Origin: Planctomycetota bacterium
GTDB taxonomy: Bacteria > Planctomycetota > Planctomycetia > Pirellulales > UBA1268
Length of the DNA stretch: 64,000 bases
Assembly (NCBI GenBank): GCA_003669585.1
Contig: QWOQ01000008.1
Location: 124,001-188,000 of the forward strand
Reading direction: 5' to 3'
Within the stretch, counting starts at the first letter, position 1. Every line of letters begins with the position of its first letter. Of the stretch, positions 10,046 to 19,272 are shown one piece after another. Below the pieces are notes generated by a model. The model worked only from the letters and a program-made list of their open reading frames with translations, did not search any database and was not told where the DNA came from. The position numbers and the translations under genes were made by a program.

Positions 10046-11551
10046 ATGTCATCTTCTTACGCGGACAAAAATATTCTCAATGCCCTTGGCGCAATGGCCA
10101 ATCGCCGACTTTTTTTAAAGTCGAGTGGAGTGAGTTTGGGAGGGGCTGCGATGGCAATGCTCGCAGCAAAAGAGGGACACAGTGCAACCTCACATGCTCA
10201 TGGCGGTGGCGCGAGTCCGGCAGTCCATCCGCCACGTCTGGGACTTCCGCATCATGATCCCAAGGCAACCAGTGTAATTTATATTCACACCAACGGTGGC
10301 CCGTCGCAGCTCGACCTGTGGGATTACAAGCCTACGCTTCATGACTTTTTCGACAAAGATATTCCGCAGAGCGTTCGAGGTGACCAGCGACTCTCCACAA
10401 TGACCAGTGGTCAGGCACGTTTTCCGGTTGCTCCTTCAAAGTTTAAATTTGAACAAGCTGGTCAGTGCGGGCGATGGATCAATAAGGAACTTCTTCCCTA
10501 CACATCAGGAATCGTAGATGACATCGCGCTGGTAAAAACGATCCACACCAATGCGATCAATCACGATCCCGCCTGTACGTTTGTCATGACCGGCAGTGAA
10601 ATTCCTGGAAAGGCGAGCTTGGGAAGTTGGCTGGCCTATGGACTCGGCAGTGAGAACGACGATTTGCCTGCGTTTGTCGTCTTTACGCCACTGCCCGACA
10701 TCAATCCTTCTCAGGCACTTTTTTCGAGAATGTGGGCCAGTGGTTTTCTCCCTACGAGATTTGGCGGAGTGGCACTGCGGGGATCGGGGGACGCGGTTCT
10801 CTATCTTCCTAATCCTGATGGCGTCACCGCGGGAGATCGTCGCACCATGCTCGACACTCTCAACCGGCTCAACGCTCGTGGCTTCCAGCGATACCAAGAT
10901 CCAGAGATTCAAACTCGCATAGCGCAGTATGAAATGGCATTTCGCATGCAGCGAAGCGTTCCAGAACTGATCGACACAACGGGGGAATCTGCGCACACCC
11001 TTGCCTTATACGGTGATGATGTAAAAAAACCTGGTTCGTTTACACACAGCCTTTTACTTGCTCGCCGACTCGTTGAGCGAGGAGTACGCGCGGTACAGAT
11101 TTTTCACCGTGGATGGGATCATCACGGAAATCTTCCAAACGAACTGAAGTCACAGTGCCTTGACACCGATCAGGCCACGGCGGCGCTGGTGAAGGACCTC
11201 AAGCAACGGGGCATGCTTGACAAAACGCTGGTCGTCTGGGGAGGCGAGTTTGGACGCACCGTCTACTCTCAGGGGACACTTACGAAGGAAAGTTACGGAC
11301 GCGATCATCATCCTCGCAACTACTGCATGTGGATGGCCGGTGGCGGGATACAAGGAGGCATCTCTCACGGTGAGACTGATGACTTCAGCTACAACATCGT
11401 CGACAAACCCGTTCACGTAAACGACCTGAACGCAACAATCCTTCACTGTTTAGGAATCGATCACGAACGCTTCACGTTTAAGTTTCAAGGACTTGATCAG
11501 CGTCTTACAGGCGTTGAATCGCAGCACGTAATCAGTGAATTACTGGCCTGA
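10046..11551 (+). CDS. DUF1501 protein, Tat-exported, sulfatase-like fold
   Basis: A 501-residue DUF1501 protein placed four bases after the PSD1 gene at 6934-10041. The leader carries [10 protein letters not shown] followed by a Gly/Ala-rich hydrophobic run, typical of Tat export. After the leader there is a His-rich linker (residues 50-75). Landmarks: [13 protein letters not shown] near 90, E-F-G-R-T-V at 401-406 (the usual proline is Val here) and G-R-D-H-H-P at 418-423. The third PSD1-DUF1501 pair ends here; the next 265 bases hold no gene and I see no clear terminator. The enzymatic role is unknown. Confidence 0.9.
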   Translation: MSSSYADKNILNALGAMANRRLFLKSSGVSLGGAAMAMLAAKEGHSATSHAHGGGASPAVHPPRLGLPHHDPKATSVIYIHTNGGPSQLDLWDYKPTLHDFFDKDIPQSVRGDQRLSTMTSGQARFPVAPSKFKFEQAGQCGRWINKELLPYTSGIVDDIALVKTIHTNAINHDPACTFVMTGSEIPGKASLGSWLAYGLGSENDDLPAFVVFTPLPDINPSQALFSRMWASGFLPTRFGGVALRGSGDAVLYLPNPDGVTAGDRRTMLDTLNRLNARGFQRYQDPEIQTRIAQYEMAFRMQRSVPELIDTTGESAHTLALYGDDVKKPGSFTHSLLLARRLVERGVRAVQIFHRGWDHHGNLPNELKSQCLDTDQATAALVKDLKQRGMLDKTLVVWGGEFGRTVYSQGTLTKESYGRDHHPRNYCMWMAGGGIQGGISHGETDDFSYNIVDKPVHVNDLNATILHCLGIDHERFTFKFQGLDQRLTGVESQHVISELLA

Positions 11552-11816
11552 TAAGTCAGATTGCAGCCGCTATCGCCCGGTTCACAAATCCTTGCGGATG
11601 CCTTCGAGTTGGCTTCACTCTATTCGCACGGCATCCTTGATGCTGACATTTCGCAAAGCTGACCATCTTGAGGGACCGAAGCGAGAAACCGTGTTATGCG
11701 ATCAACGCTCTACAAAGGTCTTCTCCTGAGATGGCACCCCAAAGGTGAATGCTGTCTTCACGCTGCTTTGATCTCCGTGGTACTCTGCTTCGATACTTTT
11801 CCCAAGGAGTTTTTCG

Positions 11817-14606
11817 ATGCGACAGTTTTTGATTTCACTTAAGCGGCTCTGTTTTGCAACAATCTGCATGCTTGTGGCTTCTTTGTCGTTTGCCAACGAC
11901 GCATCGCAACTGACCACCCAACTCGTACCCTTGTGGGAATGCATTTCGGGCGCACGAGAATCTTTTTTGATCGAAGGATCCATCTCTATTCCCTCGCAGG
12001 ATGGACGCGTCGATACAATCGCAGTACGCCTAGAACGCTTTGATGCCCACGCCTATGACGTCGAACTCACGCACGCTGATTACGCTCTAAACTTCAGGCG
12101 CCGCAGCGATGCTACCGCCATGGCACTGCCCAAACACGGCGTAGTGTATCTGGGAGCAGGCAACGTTGATTCGATGGATCATCTCGATCCGCTTGCAATG
12201 ACAACGAGACTTGTTTCAAGCGGCTCTATGGCATCTCTTCTCACTCCACTTTTGAGTCAACGATTGCCAACGAGTGCCGCAGCACTGGCAATCGTCTTTG
12301 GTGCTCGGTACTCCGAAGAAGATCACCGATTTGAATACGGCAACAACATTCACGTTTCCTTTGGAGATGAAGGCCGCGCTATCGACATCGATGCAGAAGG
12401 CGTTCGTGGATCACTCATTCTTCGCGATGCCGGTGATCCCAAACAGGCCGATGATTGGAGTGACATGCGCGCAGAACAGATTCCTCGCATAGAACTCGAA
12501 CGGCAACTTGCTCGTGGTGTGAAGCGGGCACTCGAAATTATTTCCCCTTCCCCTGAACTGACGTCCCCGGAACATATTCCGCGAAGCGTCGAACATGGAA
12601 ATCTTCAATGGATGGGCGGGCATCGAGTCGTTACGCTCCACGGCACTCCCGAACAAATTGGCAAGGCCCATGGCGAATTGATGCCTCTGGAAACCCATCG
12701 TTGCATCGATTCGGTGCTCAATGTCTTTGGAACCATTGAGACCATTCGTTCTGGCGAGTGGTTTCGCAAAAGACTCGATGACGCCTATTCAAGGCTCTCG
12801 CCTCATATTCCCGAGCGTCACAAACAGGAGACTCGGGCGTTGGCCAAAGCTCTCAATCTCGATGCCTCTCTTGTTGAGGTCATCAACGTGTTTCCAGAAC
12901 TCTTTCACTGTTCTGGATTTGCTCTCTTTGGCTCGGCTACAAAAAATGGAACGCTGTACCACGGTCGCGTTCTGGACTACATGACCGTGATCGGTCTTCA
13001 GGATGCTGCAACAAGTTTTGTGATCGCGCCGGAAGGATTTATTCCCTTTGTCAACGTGGGCTATGCTGGATTCATTGGCAGTGTGAGTGGAATGAATACC
13101 AGTGGAATCTCGTTGGGTGAGATGGGGGGGCAAGGCGAAGGACAGTGGGATGGCGTTCCGATGGCCACACTTATGCGGAGGGCGCTGGAGGAATGCACGA
13201 CACTTGATGATGTGACAACACTCTGGGAAACAAGCCCTCGCACATGCGAATACTATTACGTTTTTGCCGACGGAAAGAGTCGGCGAGCCGTCGGAGTGGC
13301 TGCAACACCCACGTCGCTTGAAATCATTCAGCCCGGTCAATCGCATGCTCGCCTCGGCGATGGGATCACCGATGCTGTTGTTCTTTCAGCAGGTGAACGA
13401 CTCGAAACGCTTCGCAATCGAGTCCTAAAACTCCACGGATCAATCGATGCCCAATCAGCGATGCAATTGATGAGTCGACCTGTGGCGATGAAATCGAATC
13501 TTCACAATGTACTTTTTATTCCAGAGGAACTCGTTCTCCATATCGCCAACGCATCGCATGACGCACCCGCCGCCGAATGCCCGTATGTGCGGCTCGATCT
13601 CGAGAAACTTCTTCTGGACGTTCCACATTCCGCTCGCAGCGCTGCGATGGTTCCCCTGGTTCCAAAAGAGATATTTCCTGCCACAGATTCGATTGCGTCT
13701 GTTCGCGATGAGAATGCCGATGCTCAGGCATGTCTTGATGGCTTACTCTGGAATCCGGAGCGATTTGATGTTGTGCTCGAGGATTCGGTAAACGGTCGTG
13801 GAGATTTTCTTGTTCGATTTCCTTCACCCAAACCAGGGAAGGACTCATGCAACGATAACGTCTGGCTTGAATGGTATGTTGCTCGCGACGAATCCGGCGA
13901 ACGGTGTCGCGCCCCGGCAGTGGTGATTGTGCACGAATCTGGAAGCGGGATGGATGTCGGGCGATTGATTGCGCGCGGTCTCAACGCGCACCACCTGCAC
14001 ACGTTTCTGATTCATCTGCCGTTTTACGGTCAGCGACGCCCAAGCGATCGTCGCGCGGGAGCCGAATCACTCATTCCAGCAGTCTGTCAGGCCGTCGCTG
14101 ACGTTCGCAGAGCGCGGGACGCAGTCGCTGTCCTGCCGGGAGTTCACGCTGGCAACATTGCCGTACAAGGAACGAGTTTAGGTGGATTTGTGACCGCTAC
14201 CGCCGCTGGAATCGATCATGGTTTTGACAGTGTCTATGTGCTCCTTGCCGGTGGCGATTTGTCAGGCATTCTCGAAAACGGACGCAAGGATGCCAAAAAA
14301 GTTCGAGAGCACCTTTCTCAGTCGGGAATGACGTGGGAGAAGATTTGTCAAACGCTTTACGCCATCGAACCGATGCGCTTGGCGCATCGTCTCAACCCCG
14401 ATCGCACCTGGATCTATTCGGGCCGATTCGATGATGTTGTTCCGCCTCGCAACTCGAAACTCCTCGCTGATGCTGCAGGGCTTGATCGATTGCACCACAA
14501 AGAGATGTACGCCAACCACTACTCCGGAATTGTTTTTCTTCCCATGGTGCTCGCTGAAATCCACAGTCACATCACTCAAGAAATGCCTGAAGTTCTTGCT
14601 CCTTAA
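11817..14606 (+). CDS. C45-type peptidase/acyltransferase fused to alpha/beta hydrolase
   Basis: A 929-residue secreted protein with an N-terminal signal peptide (residues 1-26, ending F-A-N). Residues of about 30-240 are unrecognised. Residues 265-600 look like the C45 / acyl-CoA:6-APA acyltransferase family: H-G-T-P-E-Q-I-G-K-A-H-G-E-L, then F-H-C-S-G-F-A with candidate nucleophile Cys365, then G-R-V-L-D-Y and G-S-V-S-G-M-N. Residues 680-929 form an alpha/beta hydrolase domain with nucleophile elbow G-T-S-L-G-G (Ser787), a candidate acid in G-R-F-D-D-V-V-P (about 875) and a candidate His in A-N-H-Y-S-G (about 902). Both domains look catalytically complete. C45 enzymes are N-terminal nucleophile hydrolases that usually self-cleave at the Cys, so internal processing is possible. 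Substrate is unknown. Confidence 0.78.
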   Translation: MRQFLISLKRLCFATICMLVASLSFANDASQLTTQLVPLWECISGARESFLIEGSISIPSQDGRVDTIAVRLERFDAHAYDVELTHADYALNFRRRSDATAMALPKHGVVYLGAGNVDSMDHLDPLAMTTRLVSSGSMASLLTPLLSQRLPTSAAALAIVFGARYSEEDHRFEYGNNIHVSFGDEGRAIDIDAEGVRGSLILRDAGDPKQADDWSDMRAEQIPRIELERQLARGVKRALEIISPSPELTSPEHIPRSVEHGNLQWMGGHRVVTLHGTPEQIGKAHGELMPLETHRCIDSVLNVFGTIETIRSGEWFRKRLDDAYSRLSPHIPERHKQETRALAKALNLDASLVEVINVFPELFHCSGFALFGSATKNGTLYHGRVLDYMTVIGLQDAATSFVIAPEGFIPFVNVGYAGFIGSVSGMNTSGISLGEMGGQGEGQWDGVPMATLMRRALEECTTLDDVTTLWETSPRTCEYYYVFADGKSRRAVGVAATPTSLEIIQPGQSHARLGDGITDAVVLSAGERLETLRNRVLKLHGSIDAQSAMQLMSRPVAMKSNLHNVLFIPEELVLHIANASHDAPAAECPYVRLDLEKLLLDVPHSARSAAMVPLVPKEIFPATDSIASVRDENADAQACLDGLLWNPERFDVVLEDSVNGRGDFLVRFPSPKPGKDSCNDNVWLEWYVARDESGERCRAPAVVIVHESGSGMDVGRLIARGLNAHHLHTFLIHLPFYGQRRPSDRRAGAESLIPAVCQAVADVRRARDAVAVLPGVHAGNIAVQGTSLGGFVTATAAGIDHGFDSVYVLLAGGDLSGILENGRKDAKKVREHLSQSGMTWEKICQTLYAIEPMRLAHRLNPDRTWIYSGRFDDVVPPRNSKLLADAAGLDRLHHKEMYANHYSGIVFLPMVLAEIHSHITQEMPEVLAP

Positions 14607-14696
14607 ACTGGTTCGTAGTAGAGCCGTGTCGCTTTTATCTCGATGCCATGGATGCATTGATCGCGTGACATCTCACTTTCATTTTCATTGACTCTC

Positions 14697-15926
14697 ATGA
14701 CAGCGAATAACAAGAGTATTTTTTTTCGTGGACGTTTAATTCTTTGCGATCGCGTCGAACGTGGCGTGCTTGAGGTGCGTGACGGTCGCATCGCTGCCAA
14801 ACACGCTTTCGACTGGCCTCTTTCCCCAGATTCGGTCGTCATCGATTCTCTCGATGGATGGATTTCGCCTGGATTCGTCGACCTGCACGTGCATGGCGGT
14901 GACGGTGGCGATTTTATGGATGGAACTCCCGAGGCATTCAGAGCCGCGCTTTCCGCACATCTTCGGCATGGCACCACTCGACTGGCAGTGACGACAACCG
15001 TTGCTCGTCACGAACAGATCATACGCGCGCTCGAACTGACTCGACAGTTTCGTCGTTTGCCGCATCCCACCGGTTCTCGCGTGTTGGGCGCGCACTTCTA
15101 CGGGCCATACTTTCGATACGAGGCACGCGGAGCGCACCCCGGTGCAGGAATTCGACCTGCTGTTCAAAAAGAATTTATGGAATACCTTTCTTTTTCAGAT
15201 GATCTGGTAGCAGCAACAGTCGCCCCTGAGATCGAAGGTGCCAAAGAGTTCGCGCTGGCATGCCGAGATCGTGGAGTACGGACCAACGCTGGTCATTCGT
15301 GGGCAACATTTGAACAGATGCGCGAGGCCATCGGCTGGGGAATTCAACATGTCGATCATCTGTACTGCGCCATGTCTGACAAGGGAAAGCTTCGCTCATT
15401 GCAGATGTATCCCATGCAGGGAGGCGTATTTGAAGCAACACTCTATTTTGATGAACTCACCACCGAAGTGATCGCAGATGGCCGGCATCTCGATGCGGGA
15501 CTTTTGCTTTTAGCGCTTAAAATCAAAGGTTCCCAACGTGTGGCGCTCATCACCGATTCCAGCCGTGCGCTCGACATGCCACACGGCGAATACCTACTCG
15601 GGCCGACTGATGGTGGCGAAACATTTGTCACGCGTGATGGAGTTGGCATGCTTCCAGATTTTAAAGCACTCGCTTCAAGCATCAAGGGAATGGATCACAT
15701 GGTTCGCACATTCCACGACATGACCGGGCAACCAATTTGGGAAGTAATACGCATGGCATCACTGACACCGGCGACTATTGCTGGATGCGATCGAGATCTC
15801 GGCAGCCTTGATATTGGAAAAATAGCTGACATTCTTCTGCTCTCCCCGACGCTTGAAATCAATCGAGTTTTTGTCGAGGGTATGGAAATCGTTCCGTCAG
15901 CTCCGCTGTCATCCATTGTTTCTTGA
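14697..15926 (+). CDS. nagA: N-acetylglucosamine-6-phosphate deacetylase
   Basis: A 409-residue cytoplasmic amidohydrolase that removes the acetyl group from GlcNAc-6-phosphate. The metal motif H-V-H-G is at 64-67 within G-F-V-D-L-H-V-H-G-G-D-G, a later G-H-S-W-A-T sits in the barrel, and catalytic Asp287 lies in L-I-T-D-S-S. The usual family C-terminus, with G-S-L-D-I-G-K-I-A-D-I, is present. ATG 14697 is chosen over an in-frame TTG nine bases earlier. A NagB-like protein and a PIG-L deacetylase lie 7 kb downstream, so amino-sugar metabolism is a theme of the region although the genes are not in one operon. Assignment by motif is good; other amidohydrolase substrates remain possible. Confidence 0.82.
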   Translation: MTANNKSIFFRGRLILCDRVERGVLEVRDGRIAAKHAFDWPLSPDSVVIDSLDGWISPGFVDLHVHGGDGGDFMDGTPEAFRAALSAHLRHGTTRLAVTTTVARHEQIIRALELTRQFRRLPHPTGSRVLGAHFYGPYFRYEARGAHPGAGIRPAVQKEFMEYLSFSDDLVAATVAPEIEGAKEFALACRDRGVRTNAGHSWATFEQMREAIGWGIQHVDHLYCAMSDKGKLRSLQMYPMQGGVFEATLYFDELTTEVIADGRHLDAGLLLLALKIKGSQRVALITDSSRALDMPHGEYLLGPTDGGETFVTRDGVGMLPDFKALASSIKGMDHMVRTFHDMTGQPIWEVIRMASLTPATIAGCDRDLGSLDIGKIADILLLSPTLEINRVFVEGMEIVPSAPLSSIVS

Positions 15927-16131
15927 GTTCTGAAGACTGGCTCTACCCACAGACCGCAAGGTCAGCAACAGTTCACCCACCTTTTGATGTTTCGTAATTG
16001 TTTTGCTGATTACGTGAGATATGGAGCTTGTTTGAAGACATATTCTTCCATGATCTCCCTGCTACCGGTCGATCATTCCTGTAAGGAGTTTGGCCGCAAA
16101 CACTCTTACAAATACTCGGATTTCATCTGCC

Positions 16132-17223
16132 ATGCCTAGAACCGATCGTCGCTTGGATTTTTTGAGGCCCTCTTGGTCTGAGATCTTCTTTTTCTTTGTT
16201 TGGGGGCTCGCTGCGGTTATTCCTTTTCCGGAAAACTCTTTCGGCAGCAGCACTTCTGAGAAATCGTTTGTTGATCTCACACTTCAATTCAATGGAAACT
16301 ATCAAGATCTGCTTTCCACTTGTCGCAAGGTCGATCCAACGCAAAGAGTCTGGCTTGAGTCCCTCATCGGACCACTTGAAACAGAACAATGGACGCCTCT
16401 TGAATGGTCCACCTTCTTTCACGATGGCTGGGACAAACCCTATGATTCGGTCGATCATCAACTCCCACGTCAAACATGGATCAACAGTGCCGACGGTGCT
16501 TTCTATCGACTCGGTGTCATATCGGGATCGTGGGCCCAGGGTACCGCCGGTGCTCCTGACACATCGAATGGAAGTTTATTTCTCTTCACGCCCCTGAGTC
16601 GACGTTTCGAACTGGGATGGTTTCTACCCTTCTCGGTAACTTCTCCAAATACGCTAGGTCCTCCCGAAACAACGGTTTCCGGTGTCGGAGATCTCACGGT
16701 GGCACCCCGGTTCATGTTGGCTGAAGAGAAACACTTTTCAGTTACTGCAAACCTGTACGTTCGATGCCCGACTGGCAATGGAACTACTGGAAATGGCGCG
16801 ACAAGTCTTTCTCCAGACATCGAATTCTGGATTAATCCAATCACACGCTGGATTGTTCGAGGCGCCATCGGAGTGACCGTTCCGACAAATCTTACGTCTG
16901 CGAACACCCCGCTGCTGCTTGCAAATCCATGGACAGGGTTTAATGCATCCCCAAGTGCATTTAGTTCGATCGATGCACGTCTTGCAGCCGGCTACTACCT
17001 GACTTCTGGCGATGCACCAGTCTTCAAACATTTATGTGCTACGGTTGCTTCAAATATTCACGCTCGTACTCATGGCGGAAACGACACCTACTTCAGCCTG
17101 ACTCCAGGATTTCGATTTGGGGTTGGCAACGACTGGTATTTACTGGGCGGAATTGAAGTTCCTGTCGTTGGACCGCTGCCGTTTGCAAATCAAATAATCG
17201 TGCAGGCCATCAAAAATTTCTGA
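16132..17223 (+). CDS. Putative outer-membrane beta-barrel protein
   Basis: About 363 residues. A hydrophobic segment at residues 16-31 (I-F-F-F-F-V-W-G-L-A) acts as leader. After about 80 residues the protein is rich in short amphipathic strands with alternating aromatic residues, and contains V-S-G-V-G-D-L-T-V-A-P-R-F-M-L, a pattern I associate with the Phenol_MetA_deg / transporter-like barrels. It ends in an aromatic residue (K-N-F), as outer-membrane barrels often do. Start 16132 is an ATG with a poor ribosome site; an in-frame TTG at 16090 is an alternative. It is followed by a possible terminator and a convergent sigma-factor gene. Substrate is unknown and the family call is tentative. 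Confidence 0.55.
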   Translation: MPRTDRRLDFLRPSWSEIFFFFVWGLAAVIPFPENSFGSSTSEKSFVDLTLQFNGNYQDLLSTCRKVDPTQRVWLESLIGPLETEQWTPLEWSTFFHDGWDKPYDSVDHQLPRQTWINSADGAFYRLGVISGSWAQGTAGAPDTSNGSLFLFTPLSRRFELGWFLPFSVTSPNTLGPPETTVSGVGDLTVAPRFMLAEEKHFSVTANLYVRCPTGNGTTGNGATSLSPDIEFWINPITRWIVRGAIGVTVPTNLTSANTPLLLANPWTGFNASPSAFSSIDARLAAGYYLTSGDAPVFKHLCATVASNIHARTHGGNDTYFSLTPGFRFGVGNDWYLLGGIEVPVVGPLPFANQIIVQAIKNF

Positions 17224-17280
17224 GCCTGAAACAATTCCCCACAGCTCCTTTCTCGTTCACGGCCAGCAGCGGTAATTGGG

Positions 17281-17302
17281 CGTCGAGGTCCTCCGACGTT
17301 TT
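17281..17302 (+). terminator. Possible rho-independent terminator
   Basis: Bases 17281-17298 can fold into a stem (CGTCGAGG against CCTCCGACG with one bulged base) followed by four T residues at 17299-17302. It lies 58 bases past the stop of the barrel gene and just before the convergent sigma-factor gene, a sensible place for termination. The stem is short and imperfect, so this is a weak call. Confidence 0.3.
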
Positions 17303-17356
17303 GAAACAGACTGAATCGCTGACCTGCCGCTCGATGTCGACTCTACGCTGTGTCCG

Positions 17357-18088
17357 TTATGGAAACATCGGCTGTAGTACGAGTTTGGCAATGATGGCGC
17401 CTGCGATCAGACTTCCCAGTGACAGCACTACTCGCATAATTCCTCTCACGCGATCGCGTGCTTTGCGCACCTGTTCAATCACCGGTGCGGTGAGACGGCA
17501 CGTGCGAATTGGCTGGATACTTCGCAGCACTGTTTCAAGAGCCGTTATCCGATATTTTGAATTTTCATCGTTCTCAGTTACCGAAGATCCCTCATCATTT
17601 GCAGCATCGTCGTCATCGCAAAGTGTTCTGAAACAACTCATTCCTTCTCGCCATCGAGAAGCAGCGATTACCGATGGAACTCCGAGAACTCTGGCGATCT
17701 GTTGAAATGACAGTTCTATCCATATCTTCATCACCACGACCTCTCGCTGTTCTTCCGGTAATGCGTCGAGAATCTGTTCTACATGCTTGCGACGTTCATC
17801 AAACTCTTTCGAACAGAACAACAGTGGTGATGATTCCTCCCGAAGAAGAGTCGACGCGGGTTTCTTTTTCATTGTTGCGTCACGATACGACCGATCCATG
17901 GCTGCCCGTCGCACGCTTGCACAGAGATACGAAGACGGATCATCCATAAAGTGACGGCGTGGCCAAAACCGAACCACCACTTTTTGAACGAGACTCTCTG
18001 CTTCTTCTGCAGGGCGCACCCATCCCCGAACCAGAAGCACCAGCGATGGCCCTTGCCGCTCGATACGTTCAGAACAATCCTCGCTCAC
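17357..18088 (-). CDS. ECF-type sigma factor with C-terminal membrane helix
   Basis: A 243-residue protein. Residues 1-85 match an ECF sigma region 2 (R-F-W-P-R-R-H-F, then P-S-S-Y-L-C-A-S-V-R-R-A-A-M-D). Residues of about 110-165 match sigma region 4 with the L-P-E-E-Q-R-E-V-V-V-M-K helix and a helix-turn-helix F-Q-Q-I-A-R-V-L-G-V-P. Unusually, the protein continues for about 70 residues through an acidic, Asp-rich linker to a single hydrophobic segment (about 222-240, L-S-L-G-S-L-I-A-G-A-I-I-A-K-L). This predicts membrane tethering or a built-in anti-sigma-like tail. The GTG at 18088 is preceded by GGAGAGA on the minus strand. It diverges from the DUF1080 gene at 18293. Confidence 0.75.
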   Translation of the reverse strand: MSEDCSERIERQGPSLVLLVRGWVRPAEEAESLVQKVVVRFWPRRHFMDDPSSYLCASVRRAAMDRSYRDATMKKKPASTLLREESSPLLFCSKEFDERRKHVEQILDALPEEQREVVVMKIWIELSFQQIARVLGVPSVIAASRWREGMSCFRTLCDDDDAANDEGSSVTENDENSKYRITALETVLRSIQPIRTCRLTAPVIEQVRKARDRVRGIMRVVLSLGSLIAGAIIAKLVLQPMFP

Positions 18089-18292
18089 ACTCTCTCCAAA
18101 TTAGAGACTCCGCATTGCGACTCACTGACAGCTTTTTCAGTTGTTTGGTGGCGTTCGTTATACAATTCGATTTTAGTCTGGGTCCTATTTTTTGAGCGGT
18201 CGCTACCCTATTCTTGTATCGACTCTCCGGTCGCTGACGAGAGCACTCTATAAAGTGCAAGACCGGAACACACTGGTTACAGGACTCTTTCC

Positions 18293-19102
18293 ATGTTGTC
18301 TTCTGCGCCCCGTTCATACCGACCGTCACATTTGGTTCTGGTAATCCTAACGCTGGCTCTGATCGACAACAGGTGCTTCGGTGGTGATGCCACCAGTTCG
18401 ACGTTTGAACCAAATCAAACCGTGCTTCCAGTCTCGCCGCCAGATCGTGCGATTGTGCTTTTGGAAAGTAACTCGGTGCCTCGCTTTGTTAGCATGTCGG
18501 GCCAGCCGATTAACTGGCCAATCGAAGCCGGTTTTCTCACAAGCGCACGCACTCAAGAGCATGCCAATCACATCGTCTCAACTGTGCACTTTCGCGATGC
18601 AGATATTCATGCCGAATTCATGACCTCACCCGAGGCACACGGCAACAGCGGTCTCTACATGCACGGCCATTACGAAATGCAAATCTACGATTCTTTTGGA
18701 GTTGATCCTCCTACCGATCAGGATGAAGGAAGCCTCTATCGATTTTCCAAACCATTGCTGAATGCCTCGCGTCCAAATGGAGAGTGGCAGGTGTACGACA
18801 TTCGCTATCAGGCACCGACACGAGATGCCACACACCAGATTGAGAAACCTGGAACAATCACCGCATGGCTCAACGGAAAAAAAGTGCAGGACGGAGTAAC
18901 ATTTCTGGAGCCCCGAAGCCCGTATACGCCATACCGCCACGGCACGACCGACTATCTCGTCGCAATTGAGAAAAAACTTCTTGCAACAGGCGTCGGTCCG
19001 CTTTTTTTACAGGACCATGGCAGCCCAACCAAGTTTCGAAATATATGGATTGTTCCGAGAGATTCCTTGGCCGGTGAATACACTCCACCAGAAGAAAATT
19101 AA
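18293..19102 (+). CDS. DUF1080 (3-keto-disaccharide hydrolase family) secreted protein
   Basis: A 269-residue protein with a hydrophobic leader at residues 13-31 (L-V-L-V-I-L-T-L-A-L-I). The rest follows the DUF1080 concanavalin-like fold: F-R-D-A-D-I-H-A-E-F near 103, G-N-S-G-L-Y-M-H-G-H-Y-E-M-Q-I-Y-D-S-F near 117, N-G-E-W-Q-V-Y-D-I-R-Y near 160, I-T-A-W-L-N-G-K-K-V near 186 and L-F-L-Q-D-H-G-S-P-T-K-F-R-N-I-W at the end. Some family members hydrolyse 3-keto-glycosides, but glycan binding alone is possible. It stands alone, 204 bases from the divergent sigma-factor gene that could control it. Confidence 0.85.
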   Translation: MLSSAPRSYRPSHLVLVILTLALIDNRCFGGDATSSTFEPNQTVLPVSPPDRAIVLLESNSVPRFVSMSGQPINWPIEAGFLTSARTQEHANHIVSTVHFRDADIHAEFMTSPEAHGNSGLYMHGHYEMQIYDSFGVDPPTDQDEGSLYRFSKPLLNASRPNGEWQVYDIRYQAPTRDATHQIEKPGTITAWLNGKKVQDGVTFLEPRSPYTPYRHGTTDYLVAIEKKLLATGVGPLFLQDHGSPTKFRNIWIVPRDSLAGEYTPPEEN

Positions 19103-19272
19103 TACTTTCTGTTTCCACGAATCCTTGAAATCGCGTGCGTGTTGCTAATTGATTATGTCTCTACGCCCAAAGAGGTTGGCCTGCTGATGTTCCGCACTTC
19201 CGAAAAGAACCCCATCCAAGGGAATGTCTGAAAAAAGATCTACCTGGCAGATCAAAGACAGTTGATTTCGTT

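Noticed and set aside
16090..16131. In-frame TTG start for the barrel gene
   Set aside because: The GGAG is too close to this TTG and the added residues precede the leader; ATG 16132 is preferred, though not certain.
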